64,000 nucleotides of DNA from Plasmodium malariae (lineage: Eukaryota; Apicomplexa; Aconoidasida; Haemosporida; Plasmodiidae), in NCBI RefSeq assembly GCF_900090045.1, contig NC_041782.1, positions 1,645,001-1,709,000 of the forward strand. Reading direction: 5' to 3'. Position numbers and translations under genes: made by a program. The notes under the pieces were generated by a model. The model was not told the origin of the DNA. It did not search any database and worked only from the letters and a program-made list of their open reading frames with translations. This document shows positions 34,041 to 46,174 of this stretch, one piece after another. Every line of letters begins with the position of its first letter. The stretch's first letter is position 1.

Positions 34041-34485
34041 TTCTTTTTTTTTACTTACGAATTCGAAGTTATTAGCACACATATTATATGATATTTAGGT
34101 AAAAATATTTTTTTTTTTGACAACTATAATTGTAAGTACTAATTTTTAATAGTTTATTTTATAAGAGAAAAAAAAAGGGGGGAAAAAAAAATGTACGATT
34201 GAGGCATAGTTACATTCGTTAAATGCGTAGACATATTGTATCCATACATTCATATACATACTACAATGTATGTACGCGTACATATCACGCATACAGTACA
34301 TATGTGAAGGAGTACTACGTAAGAAGTAGCACGTGAGTACAGGCCTAACCGCAACCATACATACTTTTGCCGCTTGCATTTCTGTGAAATTCGACACGTG
34401 CCATAATTCCCAAAAAATTTACAGAAAAAGCAGAGAAAGAATTGACAAAAAATATGAAAGATTGGCATACTGGTAAGAAGGAAAG

Positions 34486-34517
<32 letters not shown>

Positions 34518-35057
34518 AACAAGGCTGGTAGAGTTAGCAAAGTTGGCAAATTTAACAGAATTAACGAATTTAACAGAATTAATATATTTAATAAAGACAA
34601 TAATTTTTAAATGAAATTAAGATAATATGCGTTATGAGCATACATATAAATATGTACATAAGCACATGCGTACATTTATACATACGGGCATGTAGGCATA
34701 CTGCCATTTGACACTGCACGTGTGTATATCAACATATGTACATACTCTATATATGCCTTTGTATATTTGTGTATACGTGTTTATATGTATATATGCCTTT
34801 GTATATTTGTGTATACGTGTTTATATGTATATATGTATTTGTGTATATGTGTATGCTAATGGTTTGCGAGTCTTACAGCGCTGAGCAAAAATTCTATATG
34901 AGGGAATAATTTTTTTGAAATTTAACTTGTTGTGTGTAAAGAAAAGAGCTGCGTTCTGTTTATGCATTTTGTCTTTTTTCTTCCAACCCTTTTCCTCGTC
35001 GTTTTATTATACTGTTTACTCTCTTCCTAACGTTTTTACGTATAACTTGTCAGTATA

Positions 35058-35098
35058 TTGTGTGTGTATGTATGTGTGTATGTGTATGTGTGTATGTA

Positions 35099-35129
<31 letters not shown>

Positions 35130-35222
35130 GTATGTGTGTATGTATGTGTGTGTGTGTATGTGTGTATGTGTATATATGTGTGTGCGTATGTGTATATGTG
35201 TGTGTGTGTGTGCATGTGCACA
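35058..35222. repeat. TGTGTATG microsatellite in GSK3 5' intron
   Basis: An alternating TG/TATG array ends about 50 bases before the GSK3 exon acceptor at 35273. It is open in several frames but lies upstream of the splice site. Confidence 0.9.
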
Positions 35223-35273
35223 CATATAAACATACATATACATGTGCACATGTACCACTTATCCCCTTTGTAG

Positions 35274-37696
35274 ATGAGAACACAGGTGCATGCCAAGAAA
35301 ACGAAAAAACAAACAATAAAGAGCAAGTCAGCAGTAACAAATGCGTATCGAACAAAAAGAACGACAATGGGAATTCAAGGAGTACGAGCAGTAAATGTAA
35401 TAATGAAGATAAAAATAAAATTACAGAGAATGAAATAAATAAATCAAATAATAAATCGTACAAATTAGGTGGTATAGTTGGCAATGGAAGTTTTGGTATT
35501 GTCTATGAAGCTATTTGTCTTGATTCATCGGAAAAAGTAGCAATTAAAAAAGTTTTACAAGATCCACAATATAAAAATAGAGAATTATTAATAATGAAAA
35601 ATTTGAATCATATCAATATAATATATTTAAAAGATTATTATTATACAGAATGTATTAAAAAAAATGAAAAGAGTGTATTTCTAAATGTAGTGATGGAATA
35701 TATTCCACAAACTGTACATAAATATATGAAATATTATGCTAGAAATAATCAATCTCTACCTCTTATTTTAGTAAAATTATATTCATATCAATTATGTAGA
35801 GCTTTAGCTTATCTACATTCTAAATTGATTTGTCATAGGGACTTAAAACCACAAAACTTATTAGTTGATCCAAAAACACATACATTAAAACTATGCGATT
35901 TTGGTAGTGCAAAAAATTTATTAATGGGTCAACGCAGTGTTTCCTATATTTGCTCTAGATTTTATAGAGCACCTGAACTGATGTTAGGCTCTACAAATTA
36001 CACTACTCATATCGATTTATGGTCTTTAGGTATTCTTACGTGGATGTAGTGGGGGAGGGGAATACATGCCTTCACACATTATTGCATATACTTATGTGCG
36101 TTTATATACCTATGTGCGCTTGTATACCTATGTGCGTTTATATACCTATGTGCGCTTGTATACCTATGTGCACTTGTATACCTACTTATTTGAGTGCACA
36201 TATGCTCGTATGCGTTCTTTTTCACCCCTTTGTAGGATGCATAATAGCGGAAATGATTTTGGGGTATCCCCTGTTTTCTGGTCAGTCCAGTGTTGACCAG
36301 TTAGTTAGAATAATACAAGTACTAGGTACATAAAATTGCTCGAGTGCAAGTTTTCTATATACGGCCCCCAAGCCACATATATCATATGAACAGGGAGGGC
36401 ATGTATATGATCATATACATGAATGTAAACTTTTGCACGTATGTGGACGTGCATATGTACGTATGAAATACAAAAAAAGAATTTTGCATTATTTTTGTTT
36501 GTCGATGAAGGTACGCCAACCGAAGAACAGATGAAAGTAATGAACCCGAATTATGCGGATGTTAAATTTCCCAACGTTAAACCAAAAGATTTAAAAAAGG
36601 TATGAACTGAGTAGAACATTACGACGGAATTGCTATGTACCTGCGTGCTTGTGCATGTATGTATATACTTATACGCATACATTACATATACGTATGTATA
36701 TTTACCTATTTACCGGTTTACTTTTTTCTTTTTTTTTTTTTTCTTTTTATCCTCTGGTTGTTCTTATTCCCCTAGGTATTCCCAAAAGGCACGTCGGAAG
36801 ACGCTATAAATTTAGTATCTCAATTTTTAAAATATGAACCGTTAAAAAGGCTTAGTCCAATTGAGGTAATCATAAAAATGGACAAGAAAGAGAAGAGTGG
36901 GGTAGAAGTGGACTCAGAGGAGGAACAAGGAAAGAAGAGAAGAAAAGAAGAAAAAAAAAAAATAATAAAATAAAATAAAACTAAAGACGAAAAAGCAATT
37001 CCAATTTTGCGTTTATATAGTTTTTCAATGAATATATTTTGAAAATTTAAAGACACGCCCTCACAGGGAATGTTTTTCTTTTTTACGTTCCCTATTACGT
37101 TCCTTTTTACTTTCTTTTTTGCTTTTTTTTTTTTTTTTCGAAGGCACTGGCTGATCCATTTTTTGATGATCTGAGGGATCCATGTATTAAGTAATAGTCG
37201 AATTGTTATGTGGGAATTTGCGAAAATTTTGCAAATGTTCTCTTACACACCCTCTCCACATATACCCAAATGTGTGCATATATATATATATATATATGTA
37301 TGCGCCTATACATTCATACTTACATACATACTTATATAGATAGATAAATATGCATACACGTAAATACACATTTATACGAATTTATGTGTGTAATACACCC
37401 TATTACAACTTTCTTTTTGCTTTTTTTTTTTTTTTCCCCCTCTGCAAAGGCTTCCAAAATATATTGACAAACTACCTGAACTGTTCAATTTTTCCGACGT
37501 GGAAATTAAAGAAATGTCTGACGCGTGCAGGCGAAAAATATTACCCAAATCTGTTTATGAGAAATTTGAAGAATGTGCACTGAAAAACTCAAATGACAAC
37601 ATAAATGTTAATAAAGATATAAACAAAGAAATTAATGAATCCAATTTAGAGAAAAACAAATCAAATAATAAGCCTCGTCTAATAATTGAAAGTTGA
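35274..37696 (+). CDS. GSK3: glycogen synthase kinase 3 (GSK3), first exon not found
   Basis: Ser/Thr kinase of the CMGC group. Six exons in phase: 35274-36029, 36236-36325, 36511-36599, 36776-36865, 37144-37190 and 37450-37696. Visible kinase motifs are [11 protein letters not shown] (Gly loop), VAIKK (catalytic Lys), [10 protein letters not shown] (catalytic loop), [10 protein letters not shown] (DFG) and [13 protein letters not shown]. In the last, the activation-loop Tyr of GSK3 (SYIxSRxYRAPEL) is present. [22 protein letters not shown] spans the first splice. The DFGSAK and QSSVDQL segments are diagnostic for GSK3 rather than CDK or MAPK. The tail is Asn/Lys-rich and ends PRLIIES. The first exon here begins in phase 1, so a short upstream exon with the start codon must exist in about 34-35.2 kb; I could not choose it. 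Compact introns carry repeats, including an 18-bp array. Confidence 0.93.
36085..36190. repeat. 18-bp repeat in GSK3 intron
   Basis: About six copies of TATACCTATGTGCGTT(T/G) plus one or two bases lie in the intron between the exons ending 36029 and starting 36236. Confidence 0.88.
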
Positions 37697-39061
37697 ATAG
37701 CCTTTTTATGCAAAAGGGAAAAATAAAAAAAAATAAAATATATTAGCACATTTCATTAATTGTGTAGTTCGCTCCGTAATTAACAAAATGCACATACGAA
37801 AAAACATGCGTATAATGTGTATATGTATGCTCCCATATGTATATATATTTATACGTATGTGCATTTATATATGTACACATTTGGTGAAAACAAATTATGC
37901 ACTGTTCAGGCGGAAATGGTATATTTTTAAGAGCATGATAATAGCTGTTATTTTTGCTATAAAAAATAAATTATGTAGAAAGGCCAGGAAAATTTAACCC
38001 AAGGGTGTTGTTTATTCATTTTGGCCCAATACCTTTTACGGCTATTAACTTTTTATCCTTCAACAATGTGTGTGTATATATGTTCTTGCACTTGAACATG
38101 AGTGCATTTAATGTACATGTATAGACATGCGTAAAACTGTGCATATATACATATAAACATATACATCATATGTGCGCTGCGTATGTATATGTACATATGC
38201 TTTTCTTTTTTTTTGTTTACACGTTTGTTATGGTATATTTTTTTTTTTAATTTTTTTACTTCTTATTTTTTTATTGCTCAATTTTTTACCCCCCTCCCTC
38301 TCCCATTTCTTCCATTTTAACAGCTCTTATATCTTTATTCTTGGAAGACGACATTTCCATATCTCTAGTCGTCCTTATTTGTTTTTTCCCTTTTTTTTTT
38401 TTTTTTTTTTTTTCATTTTTATTGAAATAATTATTTTTCATTTAGGTTAATTCTGTTATGTAATTTGTGAAGTGCATGCTCCCATGTTTCTACGTGTATG
38501 TATAAAAGATGCATTAAATGCTGAATTAAGGAATTAATTTATAATTTCGCCCTTTTTTATATTAGCCAGCTATACCGTGCTGTGCTATGCTATATATGCT
38601 CTACCATGTTTTACTTCCTTTTATTGTATTTCTTTATTTCTTTATTTCTTTATTTCTTTATTCCTTTATTCCTTTATTCCTTTATTTCTTTATTCCTTTA
38701 TTTCTTTATTATTTTTATTTTTAATTTATTTTTTTGAATATTATGTCTGTTTTAATATGCGTTATTCTTTAGCCCTTTATAAATACATTTTTTTTAATAT
38801 AAATTTATTATTATAACCATTAGAATTAGTATACTTTTGCAGGGGGTACACACCTTTGCATCATTCTTTTTAATTATTTAACTTGCTACAATATGTATGC
38901 TGCACTATGTTTTGTTTCATTGTAATATGGTTAAGTTGTATTGCTTTTTTTTTCTTTTCTTTCCTTTTTATCTATTTTTTTTTTTTTTTTTCTTCTAAAC
39001 TTATATATTGCCGTGTTGCCAAAATAAGCACCCGGTTGATATATGCATGTCTTTTGAAGGG
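37697..39061. other. intergenic region downstream of GSK3
   Basis: T-rich sequence with TTTATTTC/TTTATTCC repeats (38625-38712) and T-runs near 38390-38413 and 38977-38990. I see nothing else I can support. Confidence 0.6.
38625..38712. repeat. 8-bp TTTATTTC/TTTATTCC repeat
   Basis: About 11 copies of the 8-base unit. Confidence 0.9.
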
Positions 39062-39359
39062 TTAGATAAAAAGGAGGATCATGTAAAATGGTATAAGCAG
39101 TTCTACAAGTAAAGCAGTCATGCTTCAAATATTAACAGGTGTATATACCAATTACAGTAATAGCAGCTGTAGTAGCTTCCTCATTATGCTGCAGTTACGA
39201 ATTATATGTTTTTTACAATGATATCCACGTGTTGCAGTAATTACCTAACATGCAAATGTGTACATAAATGCATACCTACATATACCTGTGAAGATGCAAC
39301 TTACCCACGTGAGTTGAGCTGTTTTCTACTTCACCTCCTTTGAATCCTGAATTGTTCAT
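39062..39359 (-). CDS. candidate two-exon microprotein with C-terminal membrane segment
   Basis: Not recognised. Exon 1 (39359-39305) starts with ATG and ends at a textbook donor (GTGG|GTAAGT). Exon 2 (39102-39062) begins after a TTTACTTGTAG acceptor, is in phase, and ends at TAA. The product would be 31 residues: a polar N-terminus starting MNNSGFKGGEVENSSTHV, then a hydrophobic end LLIPFYMILLFI. The surrounding 39.1-39.5 kb is less AT-rich than typical spacer. Such a peptide would be tail-anchored in a membrane, comparable in size to OST4-like subunits. A competing + strand frame overlaps exon 2. Evidence is only splice quality and phase. Confidence 0.35.
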
Positions 39360-39534
39360 AATTAACCATTTATTGAAGCAAATTACACGAGTGTGTGCTC
39401 ATACACACCCCACAAGTGCATACACCCCTGTAACGATTGGGGGTGAGGTGGGACGCAGGAAGCAGCCGTTCGTGTAACCCTAAGGGGGAATACTCACTAT
39501 AACTATCGTTCGACAGAAATTTTTAAAAAATAGC

Positions 39535-39690
39535 TAAAATGATGAAAAGTTGAAACGACGAAATGACGAAAAGTTGAAACGACGAAATGACGAAATGACG
39601 AAAAGTTGAAACGACGAAATGACGAAAGGACGAAAAGTTGAAACGACGAAATGACGAAAGGACGAAATGACGAAAGGACGAAAGGACAAA
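39535..39690. repeat. GACGAAATGACGAAAAGTTGAAAC repeat
   Basis: Composite array of 10-bp GACGAAATGA-type units and GAAAAGTTGAAACGAC units, about 12 units in all, located 3' of RPN12. Confidence 0.9.
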
Positions 39691-39887
39691 GTGGTGTATG
39701 TTTTTGTAGAAGTGCCAATGTAGTGATCACCTCGGCGCATTTTATTTCAAAAAAATGTACGCGCTGGATTAATAAGGCAAGGGTATACTATATAAACAAA
39801 AATATGTACGTGCACATTCGCATTCGCGTACACTTTCAGTTCCTGTTCCGGCTGCACTCAAAACTTCTAGTTCCATTTGCTCAATCT

Positions 39888-40835
39888 TCAGACTATTCGC
39901 TCAAGTTCGGTAGCATACCCTATGGTGTTGTTCAGTATCTCAAGAGCTGGAAGTTCCTGCACATGTACAGTCTGATTGTTGAAAAATATTTTGCTATTTT
40001 TTACTTCCCATATTAAGTTGTTTTCCCCTTGGCTAGTTTTGGTTTCATTATAGTCTGTAATGAATTGATAAAGTTCATTTTCATTTTTAAATTTTAGTAG
40101 TTCACATGTATATACCAAACTAATAGAGTTTGATGAAGAAAAGATACAATCAGCTAATTTAAACCTAATAGTATTATATAGTCTTTCCATAAATAATGAA
40201 TATAAATACAATGGTATATCATCTTTTCTAGTTAGAACATAATGGAAATACCCATCCATAATATGTTGTTCTAATTCTAAAACGTATTTTATAAACGTGT
40301 CATTCTGATCATCTATGGATATGATTTCTAAAATCATGTGAAATTCACCTATAGAATTCGATGATAACAAATAAAGTAAATAAACGCCTAAAATACCATT
40401 TTGTTTTTTACTTTTCGGTAAGATACTATTAAAATCAAAGTAGTATATAAATAACTGTGCAATGTATATAGTAAAGGATTTTATATCACCATCCATAATT
40501 GATATCATTACACCCTTTTCTAATGTTTCTCTTGCTAATAATAACTCATTTATATCTTTTTTATTTATTGGTATTAATGGGTCAACGGATGGCAAATGTA
40601 TTAACACTAATTTTAAAGATGTTAATAATTCTTTACATTTAGATATATTGCAACTTTTCGGTTCACTTATATCTTCACTTATTAAGAACAACCTGTTTAT
40701 ATCATCCTGTGTTGCGTTCTGTAATTCATCTGCGCTTATGTTATGATAACTACATATAAGCTCTTTGAAGAGCTTTAAACCCTCCATTAATTCCTTCGAC
40801 ATGTTTTTCCTGAACAGGTTCGCTCCCCCAAACAA
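39888..40835 (-). CDS. RPN12: 26S proteasome regulatory subunit RPN12 (PSMD8)
   Basis: A non-ATPase lid subunit of the 19S regulatory particle; its incorporation completes lid assembly. The single-exon, 315-residue frame has the PSMD8/CSN8-type helical repeat region (LELEQHIMDGYFHYVLTRKD around residue 190). A PCI-like end follows: MERLYNTIRFKLADCIFSSS, SISLVYTCELLKFKNENELY and the terminal IWEVKNSKIFFNNQ. Length is close to yeast Rpn12 (274) and human PSMD8. Met at 40835 is the first in-frame start; Met 40802 (MSKELMEGL) is an alternative. No insertions or low-complexity tracts are present, unusual in this window and typical for a conserved core component. A TA tract lies upstream (40884-40926). 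Confidence 0.88.
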   Translation of the reverse strand: MFGGANLFRKNMSKELMEGLKLFKELICSYHNISADELQNATQDDINRLFLISEDISEPKSCNISKCKELLTSLKLVLIHLPSVDPLIPINKKDINELLLARETLEKGVMISIMDGDIKSFTIYIAQLFIYYFDFNSILPKSKKQNGILGVYLLYLLSSNSIGEFHMILEIISIDDQNDTFIKYVLELEQHIMDGYFHYVLTRKDDIPLYLYSLFMERLYNTIRFKLADCIFSSSNSISLVYTCELLKFKNENELYQFITDYNETKTSQGENNLIWEVKNSKIFFNNQTVHVQELPALEILNNTIGYATELERIV

Positions 40836-40881
40836 ATTATTATGCCCTACTCCTGCAGATCACTTCTTTCTCCTTTTTCAG

Positions 40882-40883
<2 letters not shown>

Positions 40884-40926
<43 letters not shown>
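40884..40926. repeat. TA dinucleotide tract upstream of RPN12
   Basis: (TA)n of about 42 bases within the 5' flank, about 50 bp from the first ATG. Confidence 0.92.
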
Positions 40927-40931
<5 letters not shown>

Positions 40932-41209
40932 TTAAATTCTCTTTTTATTCTTTTCTTTGTCAAGTAGCAGATATTTTTTTCCTTTTATCAAATTATAAGC
41001 ATTATGCTCAGTTCCAAAAAGCAGTTAATTGCACTACGGGAAGTTACGCGAATTGATGAAAAGAAAAAGTCCGGACAGTTTTTTAATTTCCTCTTTTTTA
41101 TGTATCTCTGCTTTTTCGCAATAGTTCGTTCCGTAAACCGCTTTGTGTTACGCTTTTTTTTTTTTTTTTTTTCACCTATGTTAACTTTTTAACCTCTTCT
41201 TTTTAATCT

Positions 41210-41430
41210 ATTTCTTTTGGCCTCATTTTTTTAGCCTCATTTTTTTAGCCTCTTTTTTTTAACCTCTTCTTTTTAACCTCTTCTTTTTAACCTCTTTTTT
41301 TTAACCTCTTCTTTTTAACCTCTTCTTTTTAACCTCTTCTTTTTAACCTCTTCTTTTTAACCTCTTCTTTTTAACCTCTTCTTTTTAACCTCTTCTTTTT
41401 AACCTCTTCTTTTTAACCTCTTCTTTTTAA
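41210..41430. repeat. 14-bp CTTCTTTTTAACCT repeat
   Basis: About 15 copies of a nearly pure pyrimidine unit apart from the AA. The first copies are degenerate (TTTTTAGCCTCA). Confidence 0.92.
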
Positions 41431-42455
41431 CTTTTTTTTTTTTTTTTTTTTTTCTTGCATTAGCATGGATCGCAGAGAAGAATCGAGCACTCCTAGGCTA
41501 CGTGTGTACAAAATAGGAAAACAGAAGTAGGAAAAGGAAAAAAAAAAAAAAAATAAAAGTAAAATGTAGTGAATCTCGATAAGAAGCAATAAAATGCACA
41601 AAATGTACAAAATGCACAAAATGTACAAAATGCACAAAATGCACGATATGTACACAATGCATGAAGAGCGACAAACCGCAGTGAGTGCAATGAAAAATCA
41701 ACTGCCAACATAGAAAGGGCATTCTGTAAAGTTTGCAAACAGCGCTATACATTTTCACTTAATTTTTTCTTTATTTTTTTCCGGATTCTTTTTTTTTTTT
41801 TTTTTTTTTTTACTTTTATTTTCATGCAGTTATGGTATGCCGTATGCCTTATGGCGCAGTAGGGCAAGAAAAAATGAGGAACTTGGGGGGAGAGGGAGGG
41901 GAAAAAAAAAAAAAAACAAAAAAAATTAATAATAAAATATATAAAAAAAATGCGGTTATATGGACATAAAATGAAAAATGAAAATATACCGACATATGAA
42001 CATAAAATGGAAATTAAAAAAATACAGACATATGAACATAAAATAGAATTTAAAAAAAAAGCAAAAAAAAAGTGTATAAAGGAATGACGTAATACACGAA
42101 ATTAAGAGTGCCTAATGTGCTTCTTCCTTTTTTTTTTTTTTTTTTTTAAATAAATTATTTACACACATGCTATTTGTAGATAGTACGATATAGTATCCGC
42201 GTTCCTACATATTCGACAGTTGCACACACTTAGGGCTGCTCGCCATACATGCCTACATAACTACATGTGCATGTATGTATGCATACATATATATATATAT
42301 ACATATATACATATACATATATACATATACATACGTATATGCATATGCGCATGTTTACGCTTGTGCATGTGTAACTACCGACCTCTTGTGTAGTTCCTCC
42401 TTAACATATACTCCCCCCTTCTTTCGATTTACTGCTTCATCCACGTGCTCAGAAC

Positions 42456-45400
42456 ATGACAGCGGTAAGGGGTAGCAACTACATGATGCCAAACGAAGAA
42501 GAACTTGACGAATTCCTAACCAAAGTAGAGGATGTAACAACAAAAGTGAGGAACTTGTTGGATGGAAAAATAAGTGTAGAAGATATTGAAAAAGAAGAAA
42601 AGGATATACTATTGAAAAAACGAATAAAAGAAATAAAAAGAGAAGAAGAAAAGGAAAAGGAAAAAAGACAATTTATAATGGGTAGAGAAGGAAAAGGTAA
42701 TGAAGATGACTATCTGTTCTTTTGTCGTTATTGTTTTGTTGAATATAATTATCATTTAACAAATTGTAAGAGGTGTAATAATGTAGTTGTAAGCAAAGAA
42801 GAAAGAAAAAAAGAATTAAACGAAAAAGTGAGAAATTATAAAAATTTAAAAGATAAGAGAAATGTACGCAGAAGTTTATGGCATAAATATTTAAAGGAAA
42901 ATGGGGACTTGAAAAAAAATATTAAGAGTATGTGTACTGATGAAAATAAGTGTAATGATACAAATAAACATATTGTGAATTACGAGAAATGGGATCACTA
43001 TGAACCGAGCACAGACACGTTTGATGAAGATGAAAAAATGGTATCATATACTCCAAAAAATAATAAAAATTTTCAATTACTTGAAAAGAAAATTGATGAT
43101 GATATCAGTAAAAAAAAAGAGAATAAAAACATTGCTTATACTATTAAAATGAGGGGCAATACATATTTTAAAGAAAAAAAATATATGCATGCCATTGACT
43201 GTTACAAAGATGCAATAAACATATGTAAAGACTACCTATCAGTGTATAATAATCTAGCCTTATGTTATATTAAAATGCATCAGTATGAAAATTCTATTCA
43301 AAATTGCGATAAGGTTATTGACTATTATACCATTTTTCGAAACGATTTTACTATTAAAAATGATGTTATGTTTAAGAGTTATTCAAGAAAGGCACTCGCA
43401 CTTTATAAACTACACAGATTTTCCGATGCTTTGGAAAGTTTCCAGTTAGCTCACTCGTTTGATCCCACTGATGAGCAGGTGATCGAGTACATCCAAAAGT
43501 GCACAAGGATACTGCAAGATAGGGGTAGAGCGGCGGGGCGAGAAGAGGGAAAAGAAGTAATGTACGGATTTGCAGTACAAAATAGTAAAGAATGTTCTGT
43601 AGAAACGGAAAAAATGGATGAAATGATGTGCAACCCCTTCTTAGAGGGGCTTCCGAGAGACAGTATAGAAAACAGCGACCAAATTCGCATGAACAAGTCA
43701 GGCGAAAAAAATGGCGAAAACGTGGAAGCCGAAATAAACATGGAGAATCTGCTTAGGGAACTGTCCAAATTGGATATAAAAAAAAATGACAAGAAATTTT
43801 ATGATTATCTAAAGAATGTTAAGAAGGTGATAGTACAAAGTGAAGTGATAAGATTGGCATTCTGTTCTTGTGCATACGAATTGGAAAGTAAGTGTAATGA
43901 CAGGAGGAAACAAATTACGTTCTTATCGTTCCTTGTGGATAAACTTAACAACATTTTGTTTTATGTTAAGAAAGAGTTAGGAGGTGATGTGATATTAAAA
44001 AATGATGATGTGTGTATAAATTATGAACAAGTGAACATATCAACATATTTAAAAAAGTGCGGTAATATAATTATTGGCATTTTAACTTTCATACTTGAAG
44101 AGAGTTACCATTACTCTGATTTTTGTATTAATGCATTGAAACCAGTTTTAACATTTTATCTTATAAGGAAGTTTAGTATTCCTAAGTGTATATATTTTAT
44201 ATGTATCATTGGAAAAAATGAGAATGCAAGAAAATATTTCTACCATGAAATAGTACAAGACAGTACTGTTATATTAAAAAAGTTTTTAGGAAAAATGGAT
44301 GATTATATAAGAAGAGAAAGAAGTATGTACACGCAGGAGAGAATGGCACGCTTCCATATGTTGAGAAGGCACATACTGAAACCGAGCGAGCTGCAAATTT
44401 TTAGCGTCGATATGGATGATATTATGGAGAAGGCGGCAGACAACTCAGGGGGGGAAACAAGCGCTGTAGGAGGAAGCGCTGTAGGAGGAAGCGCTGTAGG
44501 AGGAAGCGCTGTAAAAAGAAGTGATGCAGAGGGAACCACTGTAAACAGAAGCGATGCAGAGGGAACCACTGTAGAAGGAACCTCTGTAGAAAGAGGAGTT
44601 GTAGAAGGAAGTGCATGCATCATTTGCGCAGGCAAACGCTCGGTAAATAACTGCACGTGTAACGAAAAACCCGCTAACAGTATTAAGAAAAGTAATCGAT
44701 CTGGGATAAACTCCTTTGCAGGCCGCTGTAAAAGTAAGAAGGACTGCTCTTCAAAAGGATTGGAAAGAAAAATGATTCGCATGTACGAAGAGAAATACGA
44801 ATTTGTAAACCTGTTCGAAATATTGTCTAATTTTACAATATTACCAGATGTGTTAAACGTATTAGAAAAATATTTTATGAAATGTATACTTAACATTGTT
44901 ATATATATTAACGAGCAGTTTTACAACTTCAAGGATATGCATAGAAACTATTTATCTCTTATGATAAACTTAGTTGGACATAAGAAAATTCGATCCTTTT
45001 TTATTCGTACCTGTTGGATACATATATTTTATTTTGTAGAAAAATGTGAAAATATAATTTTGATAAAAAGTATATTATCTCTTATATTCAATTTAACTGT
45101 AAGTTGGAATGAAGAAATTAAAAAGGATATAATATTAATGGAGTTACCTATTCATCATATAAAAGCTAAGAATGCTAATTTTGTGAAGCTTCTTCATTTA
45201 ACGCAGTCAAATGATACAAGAGTAAGCGAGTTGAGCTTTTTACTCTTAAGCAGGTTTTATTTGTATTTGTACTATGTTAATACTAGGGAAAATACGACAA
45301 AGGAAACAAAGATATGTAGTCATAACGTGGAATATAATTCCAACAAAGGTGATAAGTCAGATCTAGTAAACAATTTAAGAACAAAAATTTACAAAGAAAA

Positions 45401-46016
45401 CGATAACTCTGTTCAATTAGATGGAGTTACCTTTATTCTAATTAAAAAATCGCTCTTAACTCCATTATTATTATTATCATCTAAAAATAATACTACTTTA
45501 ACAAATCAAACTAATGCATGTATTAATTTTATTTGCTGTTTGTCCAAGTATACTAATTTTTTTACAAAAATTTTATTTGAAGAGAGCACTGATCCGTATG
45601 GCGATCATTTTATTAAAACATTATCAGACAAGATGGTTTCCATTTTTTTACACACGAAGGGGAGTAAGGACATAAACCCATCGTCTTTCGTCTTACTCAA
45701 TAACGTTGTTATGTTCTTCACGCAGATTTTGAAAAATATTTCGTTGAAGAGTGGTTATAACTGTGAAGCAGTGCCACCACCATCATCATCATCAGCAGTA
45801 GCATTATCATCAGCGGTGGAAATGGCTGTTGTGGCACAAATCAAAATAGTAATTCCTCACGCAATGCAATTACTGACCAGTCCGGAAAAAAAGCTCAACA
45901 AAAATATTTCCATCCTTCTATCATATTGTTTTATAAATAGCCATTTAAAACCAACAATTTTATCCCTGTACAACCACGATATCGAAAGAATATACTACGC
46001 CCTGCGGATTGCCTAG
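42456..46016 (+). CDS. TPR protein resembling TTC12, putative
   Basis: A single-exon frame of 1186 residues. The N-terminus ([20 protein letters not shown], about residues 14-33) resembles the start of TTC12, followed by a Lys/Glu coiled-coil-like helix. A CxxC..CxxC pair (FFCRYCF and NCKRCNN, about residues 88-109) could bind zinc. TPR repeats occupy about 228-345 ([60 protein letters not shown]). The rest is helical, with ARM-like stretches and a short repetitive Gly-Gly-Ser-Ala-Val insertion (about residues 667-720). TTC12 is a TPR/ARM factor for dynein-arm assembly. In Plasmodium only the male gamete builds an axoneme, so a sexual-stage role is inferred. A general co-chaperone TPR protein is the alternative. 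Confidence 0.7.
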   Translation: MTAVRGSNYMMPNEEELDEFLTKVEDVTTKVRNLLDGKISVEDIEKEEKDILLKKRIKEIKREEEKEKEKRQFIMGREGKGNEDDYLFFCRYCFVEYNYHLTNCKRCNNVVVSKEERKKELNEKVRNYKNLKDKRNVRRSLWHKYLKENGDLKKNIKSMCTDENKCNDTNKHIVNYEKWDHYEPSTDTFDEDEKMVSYTPKNNKNFQLLEKKIDDDISKKKENKNIAYTIKMRGNTYFKEKKYMHAIDCYKDAINICKDYLSVYNNLALCYIKMHQYENSIQNCDKVIDYYTIFRNDFTIKNDVMFKSYSRKALALYKLHRFSDALESFQLAHSFDPTDEQVIEYIQKCTRILQDRGRAAGREEGKEVMYGFAVQNSKECSVETEKMDEMMCNPFLEGLPRDSIENSDQIRMNKSGEKNGENVEAEINMENLLRELSKLDIKKNDKKFYDYLKNVKKVIVQSEVIRLAFCSCAYELESKCNDRRKQITFLSFLVDKLNNILFYVKKELGGDVILKNDDVCINYEQVNISTYLKKCGNIIIGILTFILEESYHYSDFCINALKPVLTFYLIRKFSIPKCIYFICIIGKNENARKYFYHEIVQDSTVILKKFLGKMDDYIRRERSMYTQERMARFHMLRRHILKPSELQIFSVDMDDIMEKAADNSGGETSAVGGSAVGGSAVGGSAVKRSDAEGTTVNRSDAEGTTVEGTSVERGVVEGSACIICAGKRSVNNCTCNEKPANSIKKSNRSGINSFAGRCKSKKDCSSKGLERKMIRMYEEKYEFVNLFEILSNFTILPDVLNVLEKYFMKCILNIVIYINEQFYNFKDMHRNYLSLMINLVGHKKIRSFFIRTCWIHIFYFVEKCENIILIKSILSLIFNLTVSWNEEIKKDIILMELPIHHIKAKNANFVKLLHLTQSNDTRVSELSFLLLSRFYLYLYYVNTRENTTKETKICSHNVEYNSNKGDKSDLVNNLRTKIYKENDNSVQLDGVTFILIKKSLLTPLLLLSSKNNTTLTNQTNACINFICCLSKYTNFFTKILFEESTDPYGDHFIKTLSDKMVSIFLHTKGSKDINPSSFVLLNNVVMFFTQILKNISLKSGYNCEAVPPPSSSSAVALSSAVEMAVVAQIKIVIPHAMQLLTSPEKKLNKNISILLSYCFINSHLKPTILSLYNHDIERIYYALRIA
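44455..44610 (+). repeat. coding 15/24-bp repeat ([13 protein letters not shown])
   Basis: Tandem copies of GTAGGAGGAAGCGCT, then of a longer unit encoding [11 protein letters not shown]. The frame stays open, so this is an expanded loop in the TTC12-like protein. Confidence 0.85.
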
Positions 46017-46100
46017 CGGCGTACGGTCAATTCTCCGCTGATAAATGTACTTCCCAAGCGGACGTGAGCCGTCGTTCGAGGGGGGGGGGAATAAAATATA

Positions 46101-46174
<74 letters not shown>

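Larger units (their letters stand above)
29666..35273. other. 5.6-kb gene-poor, repeat-rich region
   Basis: Between the transporter (-) and the second exon of GSK3 (+) I find no frame with gene-like composition or coherent splice sites. The stretch holds a series of unrelated arrays listed separately (50-bp, 29-bp, 14-bp, 16-bp, TA and AAT types). Its 3' end must contain the unidentified first exon and promoter of GSK3. It is not AT-rich enough to look like a Plasmodium centromere. Confidence 0.6.
40836..42455. other. divergent intergenic region RPN12 / TTC12-like
   Basis: Likely 5' flanks of both genes. Contents: a TA tract, a 14-bp pyrimidine array (41210-41430), ACAAAATGCACAAAATGT copies (41590-41650), poly-T and poly-A runs, and CATAAAATGxAAATT copies near 41963-42055. 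A 62-residue + strand frame at 41004 looks incidental. Confidence 0.6.

Noticed and set aside
29666..35273. Possible centromere
   Set aside because: Plasmodium centromeres are a few kb of extremely AT-rich (about 97%) DNA. This region has too many G/C-containing repeats.
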